From positions 6,737,799-6,801,798 of the forward strand of contig CM067091.1 of the NCBI GenBank assembly GCA_034008185.1: 64,000 nucleotides of DNA, written 5' to 3'. Below, in pieces: positions 32,960 to 45,300 of this stretch (the first letter of the stretch is position 1; every line of letters begins with the position of its first letter). The notes beneath the pieces are model-generated. The model had not been told where the DNA came from. It did no database searches and saw only the letters and a list, made by a program, of their open reading frames with translations. This DNA is from Gorsachius magnificus. Its lineage: Eukaryota; Chordata; Aves; Pelecaniformes; Ardeidae. The translations under genes and the position numbers were made by a program.

Positions 32960-33293
32960 CAGCCGTGCTCTCCCGCCCGCCGGGCCCCCCCCCAAACCCC
33001 GCCGCGGGCGGAGGCGGGGGCGGGGCTGGGGCTGCGCGTGCGCGCGGCGGCCGGCAGGGGGCGCCCCCGGCCTGCCCGCGGCGGCGGCGGCGGCGGGGCC
33101 CGCGCGGCGCTGACGTCAGGGCGGAGCGAGCCGCCGCCGCGCGGCCGCCGCTATTTGAGGCGCGGGGCGGGCGCGCGTGCCCCGCTGCGCCGCCGCGCCG
33201 GAACCGCGGGCCCGCAGGCGGCGGCGGCGGCCCCGGCCCCTCCGCCCTCCCCCCCCCTCCCCCCTCGCCGCCCCCTCCCGCCCCGGCCGCACC
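32960..33293 (+). promoter_or_regulatory. PTPRU: PTPRU CpG-island promoter and 5' UTR
   Basis: Extremely CpG-rich. It contains a seven-copy CGG run (33079-33097), a full palindromic cAMP-response element TGACGTCA at 33111-33118, and CTATTTGAGG at 33151-33160, a weak TATA-like element whose spacing would place a start near 33180. A second GGC run is at about 33219-33232. The CRE is read directly; its use is inference. The island extends into intron 1 to about 33900. Confidence 0.7.
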
Positions 33294-33366
33294 ATGCGAA
33301 GCGCCCGGGCGCTGCTGCTCGCCCTCGCCCTGCGGGTCTGCGCGCTGGACACGGAGGCGCCCGCCG
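33294..33366 (+). CDS. PTPRU: PTPRU exon 1 (signal peptide)
   Basis: [20 protein letters not shown] then EAPA and one base. A short basic start followed by a Leu/Ala core is a typical signal peptide. ATG context is GCACCATGC. The donor is GTAAGA. The start is chosen by comparison with the human N-terminus ([20 protein letters not shown]). Confidence 0.92.
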
Positions 33367-36300
33367 GTAAGAACGGAGCGGGGGCACCGGGGAGGGGTCC
33401 GTGCTTGGGGCGGGGGGGTCCTGCTTGCGCTGTGGGCGCTTGCCAGCTCGAGGGGCGCTCCCCGGCGGCGGGGCAAGGCGGGGGCTCTGGCGCTCCCGGT
33501 GCAAGGCTGCTCCTGCCCGTCCCGTCGCCGGGGCTTCTTCGGGGCGAGCGAGTGGCCGTCGAGTGCGGGCTGGCGGCGGCCGGAGCGCCCGCGGGCAGGC
33601 GGAGGGGCTCGGCTGCACCCTCGCCCCGCGCCTCGGCACGGCCGGAGCGGAGCCCACCCCGAGCCCGCCGGCCTCCGCTCGCTCCCCGGTACCGGGGCGA
33701 CCTCCGTCCCTCCCCCGCCCGCTGCACCCCGGGAAGGAAGACTTCCCCGCGGGGGCTCGCTTGGAGCGGGGGGCCCTGCCGGGGTTTGATCGCTCCGGGG
33801 GGAAGCGAGCGGGGATGGCGCCCCGGGCATGGCGCGCCGCTGGCGGGAACCCGGCTGGGGCAGGGAGCGGTGAAGCCCCGGGCGAGGGGCGGCGGGAGCC
33901 GAGTTATTGCGCTCGTCCCGGGGGGTCCCCCGGGGGCTTTGGGGACGCTTCAGGAGGAACAGGTGGCGGCCGAGGCCGCTCTCCGGTTGCAGCCTCCCCT
34001 GGCTCTCTTTATGTCACGGGGATATAATTAGAGTTTTACCAAAGCCCGATCGATTTTTTTTTTTATTTATGTTCAATTTTTTTTTTCCTCCTTTCCCCCT
34101 TCCCTTGAGCACTTTAGTGGTGAGACCTTGCGCTGCTCCCCCCGGGAAGGAGCAGGGCCTGACCCTGCAAGCAGGGGCTGGGGAGGGGATGAAGGTGGAG
34201 GGGGACAGCTTGCTCCCCACCCCCTGGGGGGGGGTAGGTGGGGGGCGTGGATGCTGTGGAGTGGGTGAATTTGGGGCTCTCGAGGCGCTACCTGGGGCTG
34301 TGAGTGCTTTTTGCAGGGGAAACTGAGGCACGGGGAGAAGGGAGCTGGTGCTTTGCTCCAAGGCTGCAGCTTGCAGCTCTTGGGTGATGCCTTGTGCATT
34401 AAGGTGTATTTTTGCCTGGTTCTTTAATTTCTTTGCCTTAAAAATAAAGCAGCTCACCTGCATGGGTCCCGATGCTGGTGCATTGGGTTTTTTGGGTAGT
34501 GGCCTCTCTCCAATAATTATAAATAGACACCCATCAGCAGGAGGCAAAATAAGGCTGACCTGTGTGGAGGGGAAATGTGAAGGCGAAGCTCCACAGCTCA
34601 GTGGGTGGAGGAGATGGGGGGGAATGGGCTCATATTTTACTGGGGCATATTTTACTGGGGGGGTGGTGGGAGAGTTGTGTACTGGGGTGGGGGGAGATGC
34701 TGGTCTGTGCATGGAGCAGCCCTGTGCTTCAAGGGCAGAGCAAGGAGGCAATAGGGAAACTGAGGCACGCAGCTGGTGAGGGGCTCTGAGTCCTCTGCCA
34801 GAGGAAGGGGCTTCTGCACCATCCCCCCTGGGTGTCAGAGGGGGGTCCTGAGCTGTGCTGCTCCCCAGCCCTGAGGTGTGTGTCTGGCTGTCATGGCTAA
34901 GCCGCAGCAGCCTGCGAGGGGCTGGAGGCATGATAGCGGGGAGTCGGTGCTGCTGGCGGTGGAGACGGGCTGGGGGGGGCTTTGTGGGGAGGCTCCCCCT
35001 CCATGGGCTTCCTTCGCTGCAAGATGGCATTTACAAAGGGCAGGATCGAGCCCGCTCCTGGTGTAATTCAGGAGCATGTTTACTTCAGCGTTTTTCCTGA
35101 TAGATGCAGAGCAGGCTCAGCTCCGCAGTGGAGCCGGACAGGCTGGGTTTGGCTGGAGGTGAGGGGTCTGCTTCCAACTCCCAGTGAGGTTTATTGCCCT
35201 TGCTGCTGGCTGCTTTTTACATGATTCCTGGTGTTTGCTCCTCTGATGTGGCTTGGCTGGCTGTGGGGATGTCACCCAGCTTGTCCCTGTGGGGCTTGGG
35301 GCTGCATGGCAGGCAAGGCTGGTAAAAAAAAAAAAAAAAAAATTGAAGCTGGCTGCATGTACTCTGGGGTCACAGGAGACCCTGAAGCCAGTCACGGGGA
35401 GGACCAGCTGCTTGGCTCTGTGGGTATTTGGAAGACAAGTAGTTTTCTTGCTGCTCCTTTGCAAGGAAGGGGTGTAGCGTGATCCCTTCTGCAAGTGGGG
35501 AAACTGAGGCACAGCATGCCTGTGACTGGCTGACCTCTCTGAGCAAGTGGCTGAGCTGGGGGAGAAGCTGGGTGGTGCTGTTGCAGCCTCCCCACTGGCC
35601 TGGGATGCTCTGCTCCTTCCCGGAGCTTGCAAACTTTTGCAATTCATTGAGATTTCGGAATGACTAAGCTGTCAGTGCCTGCCTGAGTTGCTTTTATGGG
35701 GGGGTGGTGGGCAGGGTGGTGTTGAGAGGCGCTTGCTGAACCTGCAAACCCGCTGGTCCCTTGTGCTCTTGTGGTGTCGGCTGGCTATGACAGGGACCTG
35801 TGAGTTGTCACCAGTGTGAATTGCTGGCTCCACTTTTCCTCTTTGGGCTCTTTGCAATAAAACACAGAGCCTTTCCCCTTGCTAAAAGCCTCCAGTTGGG
35901 AGCAAACAGGCTCGCAGGGCTCCAGGCTGGGCCATGGGGGCAGTGGCTTTTGCAGGCTCAGCTCTTTCCTCCTCCTTTTGCCTTCTCCTGCTTGGAAAGG
36001 GTGCAGCTCTGCTTCTCTGTATTGCCTCCAGAAACTTCATCAATAACTTGCTCTCCAGGTGTACCCCAGCCTGTGATCCCACTGCTGTGCTCCCAGGCTG
36101 TTTTCCGACAGTGCTGGCAGCAGGGACATGCGTCGGGGACACGCGCCTGCAGCCGCCAGCGCTGCGTGGCACTCCCGCTGTAATTATGCGGAAGCTGTTT
36201 GCACTTGGGTTTGACTGTGTTAACAGCAATTAAGCAAATAAAATATTTGGGTTTGGAGCTTCCACTTAGGAGGCTGGTGCCACCGGGGAGCCCCAGACTG

Positions 36301-39300
36301 GGGTTGGTGGCATCTCTGGTGGCACCAGGACTGATTTGGGGGGGTGCTGTGGGGGGGTGGCTGCTGGTTGTGTTGGATGACCCCCTTGCTGGGGGCCAGG
36401 CAGGAGGGCTGGGGCCACCTGAGGGTCCTGTCACCCCTCGGACAGCCCTTGCGGGCTGGCAGGAGGCGGCACGGGTGAATCTGACCCTGTGGTGGCTGAG
36501 TTGTCTCGGTCGAGTGAATGGGAACTGCTGAGCAGACGCTGTCCCCGGGGCTGGGATTGGGGTCGGGGAGCGGAACAAATCTGCCTGGCGTCCCCCCGCC
36601 TTGGCCGTTAACGGCAGCATCTTCATCAGTGGGGGTCACAGGGGGTGCTCGGGGAAGGGGGGCAGCGGGGTGCTGTGTCTGTGCATCCCAGCGCAGGGGT
36701 TGGGTTGGGGTTAGGAGCTGGGGGCTGTCCCCAGGTGCTGCAGGGACGCATGTTGCTGGCAGCCCCCTGCACCGACCCTGGGGTGCTGGGGACGGGGTCA
36801 GTGTTTTCTGCTCTCCTCGTGCTCTGGTGCGTGATCCTGTTCTTCCCAGCGCTTTGCCCAGTGTTTATTCCCCTCCACCTGGCTGGCGATGGGCTCTGCC
36901 ATGCCAGGGCACTTTCCTTCCCACCCTGCCTTTGCCAAGTGCAGAAAAAAGTTTTTTCCGTTTCAGGCTTGGATTTTTTTTTTCCCCTTGCCTGTTCTGC
37001 CATGCCAGGGAAGAGCTTGTTCTCTTGCTTGCTCCTAATGTGTTTTTAATCTCTGGGAGTGCCATGGTCTTTCCCAGAGCCCCCAGACAGTGCAGACACC
37101 CCTCAGGCTCCTGTGCTTGGATACTCCAGAAAATCCCACTCATGCTGATGTACCTGAGCGTGCCCAGGGTGGAGGATTCCTGCTCCCAAGCCCCTGGCTT
37201 TCCAGTGTCACCTCTCTGCGCACTGGAGCACGGTGGACCTTCACCATCTGTGGGAGCAAAGCAGAATTTAGGGATGCTCCGAGTGATGCTGATGCTCCTG
37301 GATGGACCTGTCCCTCTGGCTCTGTATCCGCAGCTCTGTGGTAGAGGGTAGCAATGCTTGTTCCCTGCCCCCCACCCCCCCAAGACTTGCTGTTGTATTG
37401 GCATCATTTTTGCCCTCTTTTTGCTCCAAACCTCCTGTTTGGTGTTTTTCCTCCTGATGCTTGGACCTGCCCTGGCCTTGGGAACAGGGATCCGAGTGAG
37501 TCACCTCCTGGCCTGCACTGCACATTTTTCCCTTTGTTATCCAAACTAAGACAAACCAGCCCCATTCCAGCTTCCCCGGGAGCTTGCCAGCAGGATCAGG
37601 GTGCCCCTGGGGAGCAAAGATGCTTCCTGGAAGACAAAGGCAGAGATGCTTGTTGGTGGCTTTGACCCCTGCCCTGGCAGTGACAACCTCCCCGCTGCCT
37701 GTTGTTGGTTTTCCTCCTGACTGCACCCGGGATGGAGCTTTTTCCATCGCATACAACCCATACCCTGTCCTCTCTCCGCAGAGAGCAAGCTCTGAGTGCC
37801 CCATAAAAATCCTCTGCTGGCTGCAGTGCCCCCAGGGATTTGCTGCTTTGCTTTTGGCGGTTGTGCAAGGGTTAAGTGCAAGGGGCTGGTGAGGCAGAGG
37901 CAGGTAAATCCCTGCTGCATGCTCAGAGCTGGGAGAGAGCACAGGCTCTGGAGAGCCTTATCAACGCAGCCCTGCCATCTGCCTGCTTAAACCTCCATAA
38001 ATAAGCTTTTTAATAATCTATTATTAACATGCACTATAATTGTCTTATTAGACATGTCTGGGAACCTTTAGTTACTGCGTGATTAAATGTCAGGATTCCC
38101 AAACCTCCTCTTCTCCCCGATGACTGCTTGGGATTTGTTTTGCAGCTTTCCTTGGATCCTGCTCTCCTATTCCAGGCTGGAGACCCACACTCCCTTGTAC
38201 TTGGGGAAACTGAGGCTTTCCCCTCTGGGCAAGGAGGATTCCCAGCAATTAGTCCCCCAGAGCTAATTGCCTTCCTGTTGGCAGCCTTAAAATAAATAAG
38301 TCCTGGAGATGGAGCTTTTTCTTTCCGCTGCAGGTGGCCTGGCAGAAGCTGCTGCTGATTGGGGTGGATGTGGGTGGGTGATGGGGTGGGGGCAATGGGG
38401 GTGCCAGCCTGCTCTGCCCTGGCTGGAGGGGTCCGTGCTGGGGACATGGGACCTGCTCTTCCTCGCTGGGTGAAGGGCATCTCTGGGGAGGAAGAGGAAT
38501 GCTGTGGAGCTGGCAGGTGCCGGAGGGACTTCCCTGTGTGTTCCCTGAGCTGTTTTCTTTCCTGGCCCTGGGAGTGGTTTCTTCTACACCCTGTGCCCAG
38601 ATCGAAAGCCAAAGTCCAGCTCTGCTCCAGCTGCTGGAAAGCAAGGGCAGAGCCCCTGCCTTCGGGGCAGCCCTGTCCCCCTGAGCTGCTGCTGGCACCT
38701 GGGGGCTCACACATGGACTGCCCTTTTGAGCTGGCTTTTTTATTTTTTTTTAAATTGGGAGTGTTGTTCCTGCTTGCTGGGCAGTCATGAGCTGCAGCTC
38801 ATCCCCTGGCTCCTTTCATGCTCCTCTGGGTCCTGCCTGGGGTGTTGCAGCCCTGGTTTGCAGCTGGTGGTGGGGCAGATGTTCTGGGGTAGCCTCTGGG
38901 CTTCCTGCAGGTTTAAGGGGCTCGGGCTTTGCACCCCAATTTCTCCCAGCTGGACAGTGAATGCCCATGTGGATTGTGGCAGCTGCATGCTCCATGAGCC
39001 AGGATGGGGCTGTCCCCATCTTCTGTCCCCACATACCTCTGCCAGACCCCAAATCTGGGTGCTGGCACTCTGCTTGCTGCAGGAGCAGGACAGCAAAGCT
39101 CCCCCTGTTCCCCTGTGCTGTGGGGCTGCAGAGGGGGTGGGGGGGCTGTTCCTGGGGGCAGCTGGCCATTGGGGTGCTGGAGCAGCTGCTTGCTCTGAAG
39201 TGGGGGTGCAGGCAGGGTGATGCTCCTCTGATTTGGGGTTCAGTGGAGCCAGGTGGTCCCAGTGTGTGACCCTGCTGTGCCTGGCAGACTCAGAGCTGGA

Positions 39301-42300
39301 AGGAGCCTCCCAACTGGCCGTAGTTTGGCCATAAATTGGTTGTTTCCTGACCTTCCTGCACCCTGAAGTGCTGTGATGTTGGGAAAAGGGTGGGTGGGTG
39401 CTTGTGTCCCTCCTGTACCCCGCAGCATCCCGAGCTGGGTCCGGTGGCCCCGGCTTGGTGGGGGATGGGGACTTTGGGCAGTCCCATTGCTCATGGGCGA
39501 GTGGGGACACTGTGTCTGCCATGCCCTGGTGCACCCCGCTGCCTGGGGACCCCTCTGTCTGCTCCCCCCATGGGTGGGCTCTGGCTGCGGGTGGGCAGGG
39601 GGCTGGGGAGAGCCCCCCATCCCAGGCAGGGAGGCAGCAGGGAGCAGAGCATTGCACCCTTGCTGCAGCTGGGGGGTGTAAATGTGTTGCAGCCAGAGCA
39701 ACTCTCTGAATATTTTGTCATACACTATTTTTTGTTGTGGTTTTTTTTGCTTTGGCTTGAAAAATATTGAAGAATCACCCACAACAGGGTAGTTGTGCTG
39801 GTGCAGTGCTCCTTGGCTGCATGGGGCTGTCAGAGGGTCCGTCCCTCCCGCTCTGGGGCTGTGCTGGGCTCTGCCCTGGTGCAGCACCCACTGGGTGCTG
39901 GGGACCCCCCTGGGGAGCCCTACATAAGCCAGTAAACTGCTTTGACTTCCTGGGCCCCCCCCCCAATGTGGATCAGACCTTTCTCAACATTGTTAAGTTA
40001 ATCAGGGTTGTGGCTGGGATTTGGTGTCCGGCTGGCTTGAGGTGCTCTGAGCTCTCACAGGAGAGGACGAGGGGACAGGGACGCCGATGACCTGATGTGC
40101 CTTAACGAGGCCACTGTCCCTGCGGCCGTGCTTGGTGCCTGCAGATGACTGCGTGTGGAAATGAGCAGTGGCAGCCACTGGGCATTTGAGCCTGGCTTGG
40201 TGCAGGAGACCTTGAGCCTAATTAGCCCAATTAGCCCAGCCTAGGAGCAAGCACTGCTCCAGTCGGGCGTGCTTCACCCTGCAATCGGACCATCAGCCGG
40301 TGGTCGGGGCAGCTGGATGTCACTGAGAGGAGGATGTCACCAGGAGGCGAGCGGTGGCCAGTCTGGGAGAGGAGATGAAACCCTTCCTGCAGCCCAGCCG
40401 CTCCCCTGGTGTGGGGGGCTCAGGTTTGGGGTGCTGCCCGGGGGTCATCTTGCTGTCTGATGGGAGATGGTGAAAATGGCTTTTTTTTTTCTTCGATGGG
40501 CCAAAGGGGATGGAGCATTGCGGCCGCTCGCTTGTGGAGGCAAAGGCAGGTGGAGGGATGGATTACAGACAGACTGCACTTCTTGCTTGGATGGATTTGG
40601 AGGAGGTGTCCATGGAGATGCTCTGGTTTTGGGGGTGCTCTGCAGGGCTCCTTGGGGTGCAGCCCCCTCCCTGTCTGTGCTGTGTGGCCCCGGTGCCTCG
40701 CATCCCCCTGAACCTTGAGCCGTGATGGTGGAGGGTTCAACAGCAGTGATTTAAAAACCTGTCAGCAAGTCCAGGCAGATCTGTCCAAGGATGGTGTCAC
40801 CTCTGAAGCTGTTTCCCTGCTGCTGGCAGCCCACCCATGGGGACGAGGACCTGTCATGGGGCAGGGCAGCCCCACACACCCTCGTGTGCAGGTCCTGGGT
40901 CATGCAATGCTCCGAACCCTGTGACAAGCGCAGCCCTGCCCCCAGCAGTGGCACCTTAATGCCCTGCGGAATTGGCAGGATAAATGCTCTTCACCTAATC
41001 ACTGGGTACTGCGATTTGGGTAACCGAGTTAGCGGAGCTGGGTGATCCCTGGTCACCCCCAGCACCTCAAAGTTCCCCCCGGGATGTCTGGTTCTGTGTT
41101 TTTGGTGCAACAGGGCACCTGATAGAGGTGGGTGCCAGAGCTTTCCAGTGTGGTTTTGGGGAAGGAGCCAGCTCGGGGGTGACTTTTGAAGCCTCCCCGG
41201 GTGCCAGGGCAGGCTCTGGCCTCTCCCTATGGGGATGGGATGGGGGGGTGGCTGATGCCCAGCCAGGTCTTTCCCAAGGACTCTCCCGGTGCTGCTTATT
41301 TTTTACTGTATTTTCAGCCGTCTAAGTGATAATGTCCCATTGATTTTCTACAGCCAGCAATGGGCTTGCTTTCCTTTGATTAGGGCAGCATCAAACTCTT
41401 ATTCTCTGCGCTGGGCCGTTTCTCTCTTTATTAGCTGAACTTTTTATTTAGTAAATCACCGTGCCTGGCTCCAAACAGCATTTCTCCATGCAGGGGCCTG
41501 TCTCCTGCCTTTCCCCCTGTGGGATGGCTGGGCTGTCCTGCTCGGGCTGGGTTCGGTGACTGCACCTGGTCGGGGATGGGAGCTGGGATGTGGCTGGGGC
41601 AGGATGCGTGCGGGGAGAGGGTGCGAGGTGCTCGTGTGGGGTTGCAAGTTGCTGCGTGGACTTTCAGCACTGCTGCAGGGTCTCTTCTCTGACTACCCAT
41701 GTGCTCCCCCAAATTTTTCAGTAATTGCTGCATAATTAGTGTAATCCCAGAGTTTTTAGTGCATGGCAAGTGCGTATGCTGGCATGGGTTGAGGATGCTG
41801 CAGGTTAAACACACACACCCCCCCCCCCCCCCCCCCGTGGGGATGGTGGGAGCTCTGGGACCTGGCAGTGGGGCAGGGTGGGAGCAGGGTGCCTGGGCCA
41901 AACTGTCTGCCCAGAGCCAGGGCTGCAAGTGAGGTCCAAATGGGCCATGCCTGGGCCTGGTGGGGGTGGTGGGATACCCTGTCATGGGTGGCTATGGGAT
42001 GTGGGAGATGCTTGTGCTGGGATGGGGGTGAGGCAGCAGTTGCACCCTGGTCTGCAGGAGTAAGGAGAAAAAAACTTGGGGAAGGAAATGCCAGGAATGA
42101 GACTTCGGGGGGGGGGCAGCGGGGGGTTGGGGAGTGGGGTTGTGCATGAGGAGAGCTGCTGTGGTGGAGGTGATTTTGGGGGGACTGGCAGGGGTGCTGC
42201 AGGCAAGCCCCCCTGCCCAGCATTGCTCGCTGCTCAGCAGTGGTTTTCCTTTCCCGGGGGCCCCTTCCTGGGGGGGAAGGGGGGGGGGGCTGCATCCTAG

Positions 42301-45300
42301 GGGTTTGCTGAAAATCCAGCAGTGGGGGTTCTCTAGACTTGCCTTGCCCTGCCTGTATGCAGTGTGTGTGTGGGCAGACCCCGGCAGGGAGGGCAGGGTG
42401 TTTGGGGTGCTGCTGTGGGGCTGGGGAGCGGGTCCCTGTGTGGGAGCAGCTGGGGAGGAGGGAAGGAGTTGGGATGTGTGATGGGCACAGTCCGTGAATC
42501 CGCCCTGCATCTTGGTTATCGGTGAGTTCTTCTTGTGTGACCAAACTCAGGGTTTTGCTTTCAGGGACGTCAGGTTGGACCCATCCGTGCACTGAGTCTA
42601 GCAGGTCTCAGCAGTGAGGTGGCACCATGGTGTCCCTGCTGGTGCAGTGCTCCTGCCTGCTTGCCCTTGGAGCTGGAGAGGGGCAGGGCATCTCAGCTGA
42701 GTTTTTATAGGGCCTATCAAAATAAAGGGAGCGGGATGGACTTTGAGCAGCTTTCCAGAAAAAGGGAAATTTGTTTTTTTTTTATTGACCATTTGCAAAG
42801 CAAACCTGGCTTTGCAGCCGGTAGTGCCAGCGACGGAGGGGAGGTATTAAAAGCAATAAATAAGCTGCTGAGGAAAGGCTTCCGCAGGCTCCTGCAGCTC
42901 TGGATTTACAATGTGAGGTCCCTAAGCACCAGCTGCTTTGATCCCTAATGTCTGCATGGGTGCCTGCACCTGGGGGACTGGAGGAAATGATCTGCCTGGT
43001 TAGAAGAGGTTTTAACCCCTGGGAGCATGGGGTGATGCTGGGGTGCTGGTGGAGACCCCCAGATAAGTTTGCTGGAGCTGCTGGTTTTTACCCCAGCCTC
43101 AGGGATGGATGCCCAAGCCAGCACTGCCCAGGATGACGAAGCCCAACTTGGGGGCTGGTAAAACCACACCTGCTGATGGGGTTTTTGGGCTCAATTAGCA
43201 GTATCCTCACCTTTGCCTGGCTGAAAGGTGCCTGTTTCAGTCCGGCATGCTCCCCAGCGCCATGACATGGGCTCCCTGGGCATGGAGTGCCTTTTTATTC
43301 CCGCCACAGGGGCTTTGCCAGTGGCTGTAGCCTCCCAGCAGATCCAGTCTGTTCCCCCCTGTGTAACAGCAAAGGGTTTGGCTGAGCCCATGCCTCCCCG
43401 GTGCTGGCAGCTGGGCCCATGGGTGACTGATCTGCCCATGTCAGCCGCATCGCCACCTCTAAACCTCGGTGTCAACCTTTCCATGTTGCTTCTCCCAGTG
43501 CAACGGGAGGAGGAAGACGTCGACCTGGATTTCGCATTGCGCTGAGACGTGCTGCTCCTCTGCCCTGACCTTCCTCCCCCTCTTACTTTTGCTGAGGGCT
43601 GGGGAGCGGATGCTGGGTGCGGTGGGGACTGCGCAGCCCCGTCACCGGCTGGTTTTGCCACGTGAGGGCTCTTTGGCAACGCAAGCGGCGCTGTTCTCCG
43701 CCTTGAAAGGCCATAAATAACCTGGCTGAGCTGCCTCCCCAAGGCTCTGCTGGCATGCGCTCCATCACAGGAGGATCAGCCCACCGGTGTGCTTCGCTCC
43801 CGCATCCATCACTGCGGAGAGGTGGTACCCAGAGGGCGAGAGGCTGTGGAGGGGGACAGACCGAGGGTTTCCCCCATCTTTATCCACTGCAAAATAGGGT
43901 TGCTTTGGAAAACTGTGGTCTTTTCTATGATTTCTGCAGCTGGTGCCGGAGTCCCCCAGGGCTGCGGTGCTGCTGTGTCCTGGGACAGCTGCTTTCCCTG
44001 CCTGAACATGTGCTGAGGGAGCATCTCTGTCCTCAGGGGTTCCCCGAAAGCAGTGTTTCACCCTTGGGGCTCACAGTCCTGGTCTCCCTGAGTCCATGCG
44101 CATGTGGGGTGGATAGCCTTGAGCAGGGGCACCGGGACCTGATGGTAATAAAGGAGCCAGGGAGAGAAATGAAGATTTTTTTTTTCCCCTTTTTTCAACT
44201 TATTTTCATCTTTTTTTTTCCTTTTTTACCTTTCTTCCCCCCCCAAGGTGCCAGGTGGCTCTGTAGCCCAGGCGCTGTAACTGCACAGCAAGCGATCGAT
44301 AACGGCAGGACAGAGGTTTCCAAAGGCCTGCCTTGTTTTTCTTACGGAGTCAGAGGCAGCCCTGACTATGTTAATTAAGTGATGGTTCATTATTAAAGCA
44401 CTTGTGTTGCAGGTTGGTGGCCTCCTGGCCAGGGAGCTCGAGGGTGTTTCTGTGCTGCAGGACCTCTCCCGACCTGGGTATAAATAATGGAGAAATGATG
44501 CTGGTCCTTTCCCCAGGAGCAGTGCTGGCTGGATCCAGGTGCTGTGCAGAGACAGCACTTGGATGGGTGTTAAATATACCCATCTGCTCTGACTGTAGGG
44601 CTGAAACCTCCTGCCTTTTGCCCCCCAGCATCACTGCAGAACAGCCGGGGAGCTGTGATGCCTGCTTGCGCCTGCACCGGGGTGATGCAGCACCCTGGTC
44701 CCAGCAGCGCTGCTCCCCCCGGAGCCGCTTTGTGGGGTGGGAGGGAATGGGAGCTGCGTTTTGCAGCTGGATCTACCCCAAGGAGGGACTCTGACCAGCA
44801 AGATTAATTATTCCCCCTTTGTTTTTTAATGCATCTTCATGGTAAGGTGATGCACGGCACACCTGGTCCTTGCCCAAGCACAAGCTGGCCTGGTAGCACG
44901 GCTGACCCTTCAGAGTTGTATTTTCCCAGTTGTATTTGCTCTCCTCAGGCTTGGGGATGCCTGTAACGAATCCACATCTCCCAGTTCTCCTGTGCCTGGG
45001 GTCCCTTGGAGGCTCCTGGGCCAGAGCAGGAGCTGGGCACTCACTGTGGGAGGTTTAACGCTTCCATGGGGACTTGCAGGTAAAAACCATAACAAGTCTA
45101 ACAAGCAAAAAAGACTTGTCTTCTGTAGTTGTTGGTAGATGGATATTGTTCTCCTAGTCCTGCGCTTTCCAAACACTGAGGTTATCAGGCATAAGTGACT
45201 TATTATGCAAATCCTCTGTCTTAATATCTGGCTGCTCTCTCCTTGGAATTGCATTGGCTAAACCCTGTGCGTTAGTGGAGCTGCTAATGTTTACACATTA

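Noticed and set aside
32186..33789. Overlapping plus-strand open frames of about 400 codons upstream of and across PTPRU exon 1
   Set aside because: Stop-poor because of the CpG island, rich in Pro/Gly/Arg, and out of frame with the real exon 1 or upstream of its ATG.
41756..42592. A 278-codon minus-strand open frame with many Pro and Ser
   Set aside because: Low-complexity, spans a C19 run, and has no recognisable family.
43191..43742. A minus-strand peptide with an Arg/Ser-rich middle, which might recall an SR protein
   Set aside because: No RRM or regular RS dipeptides, and it sits in PTPRU intron 1 with no splice sites that extend it.
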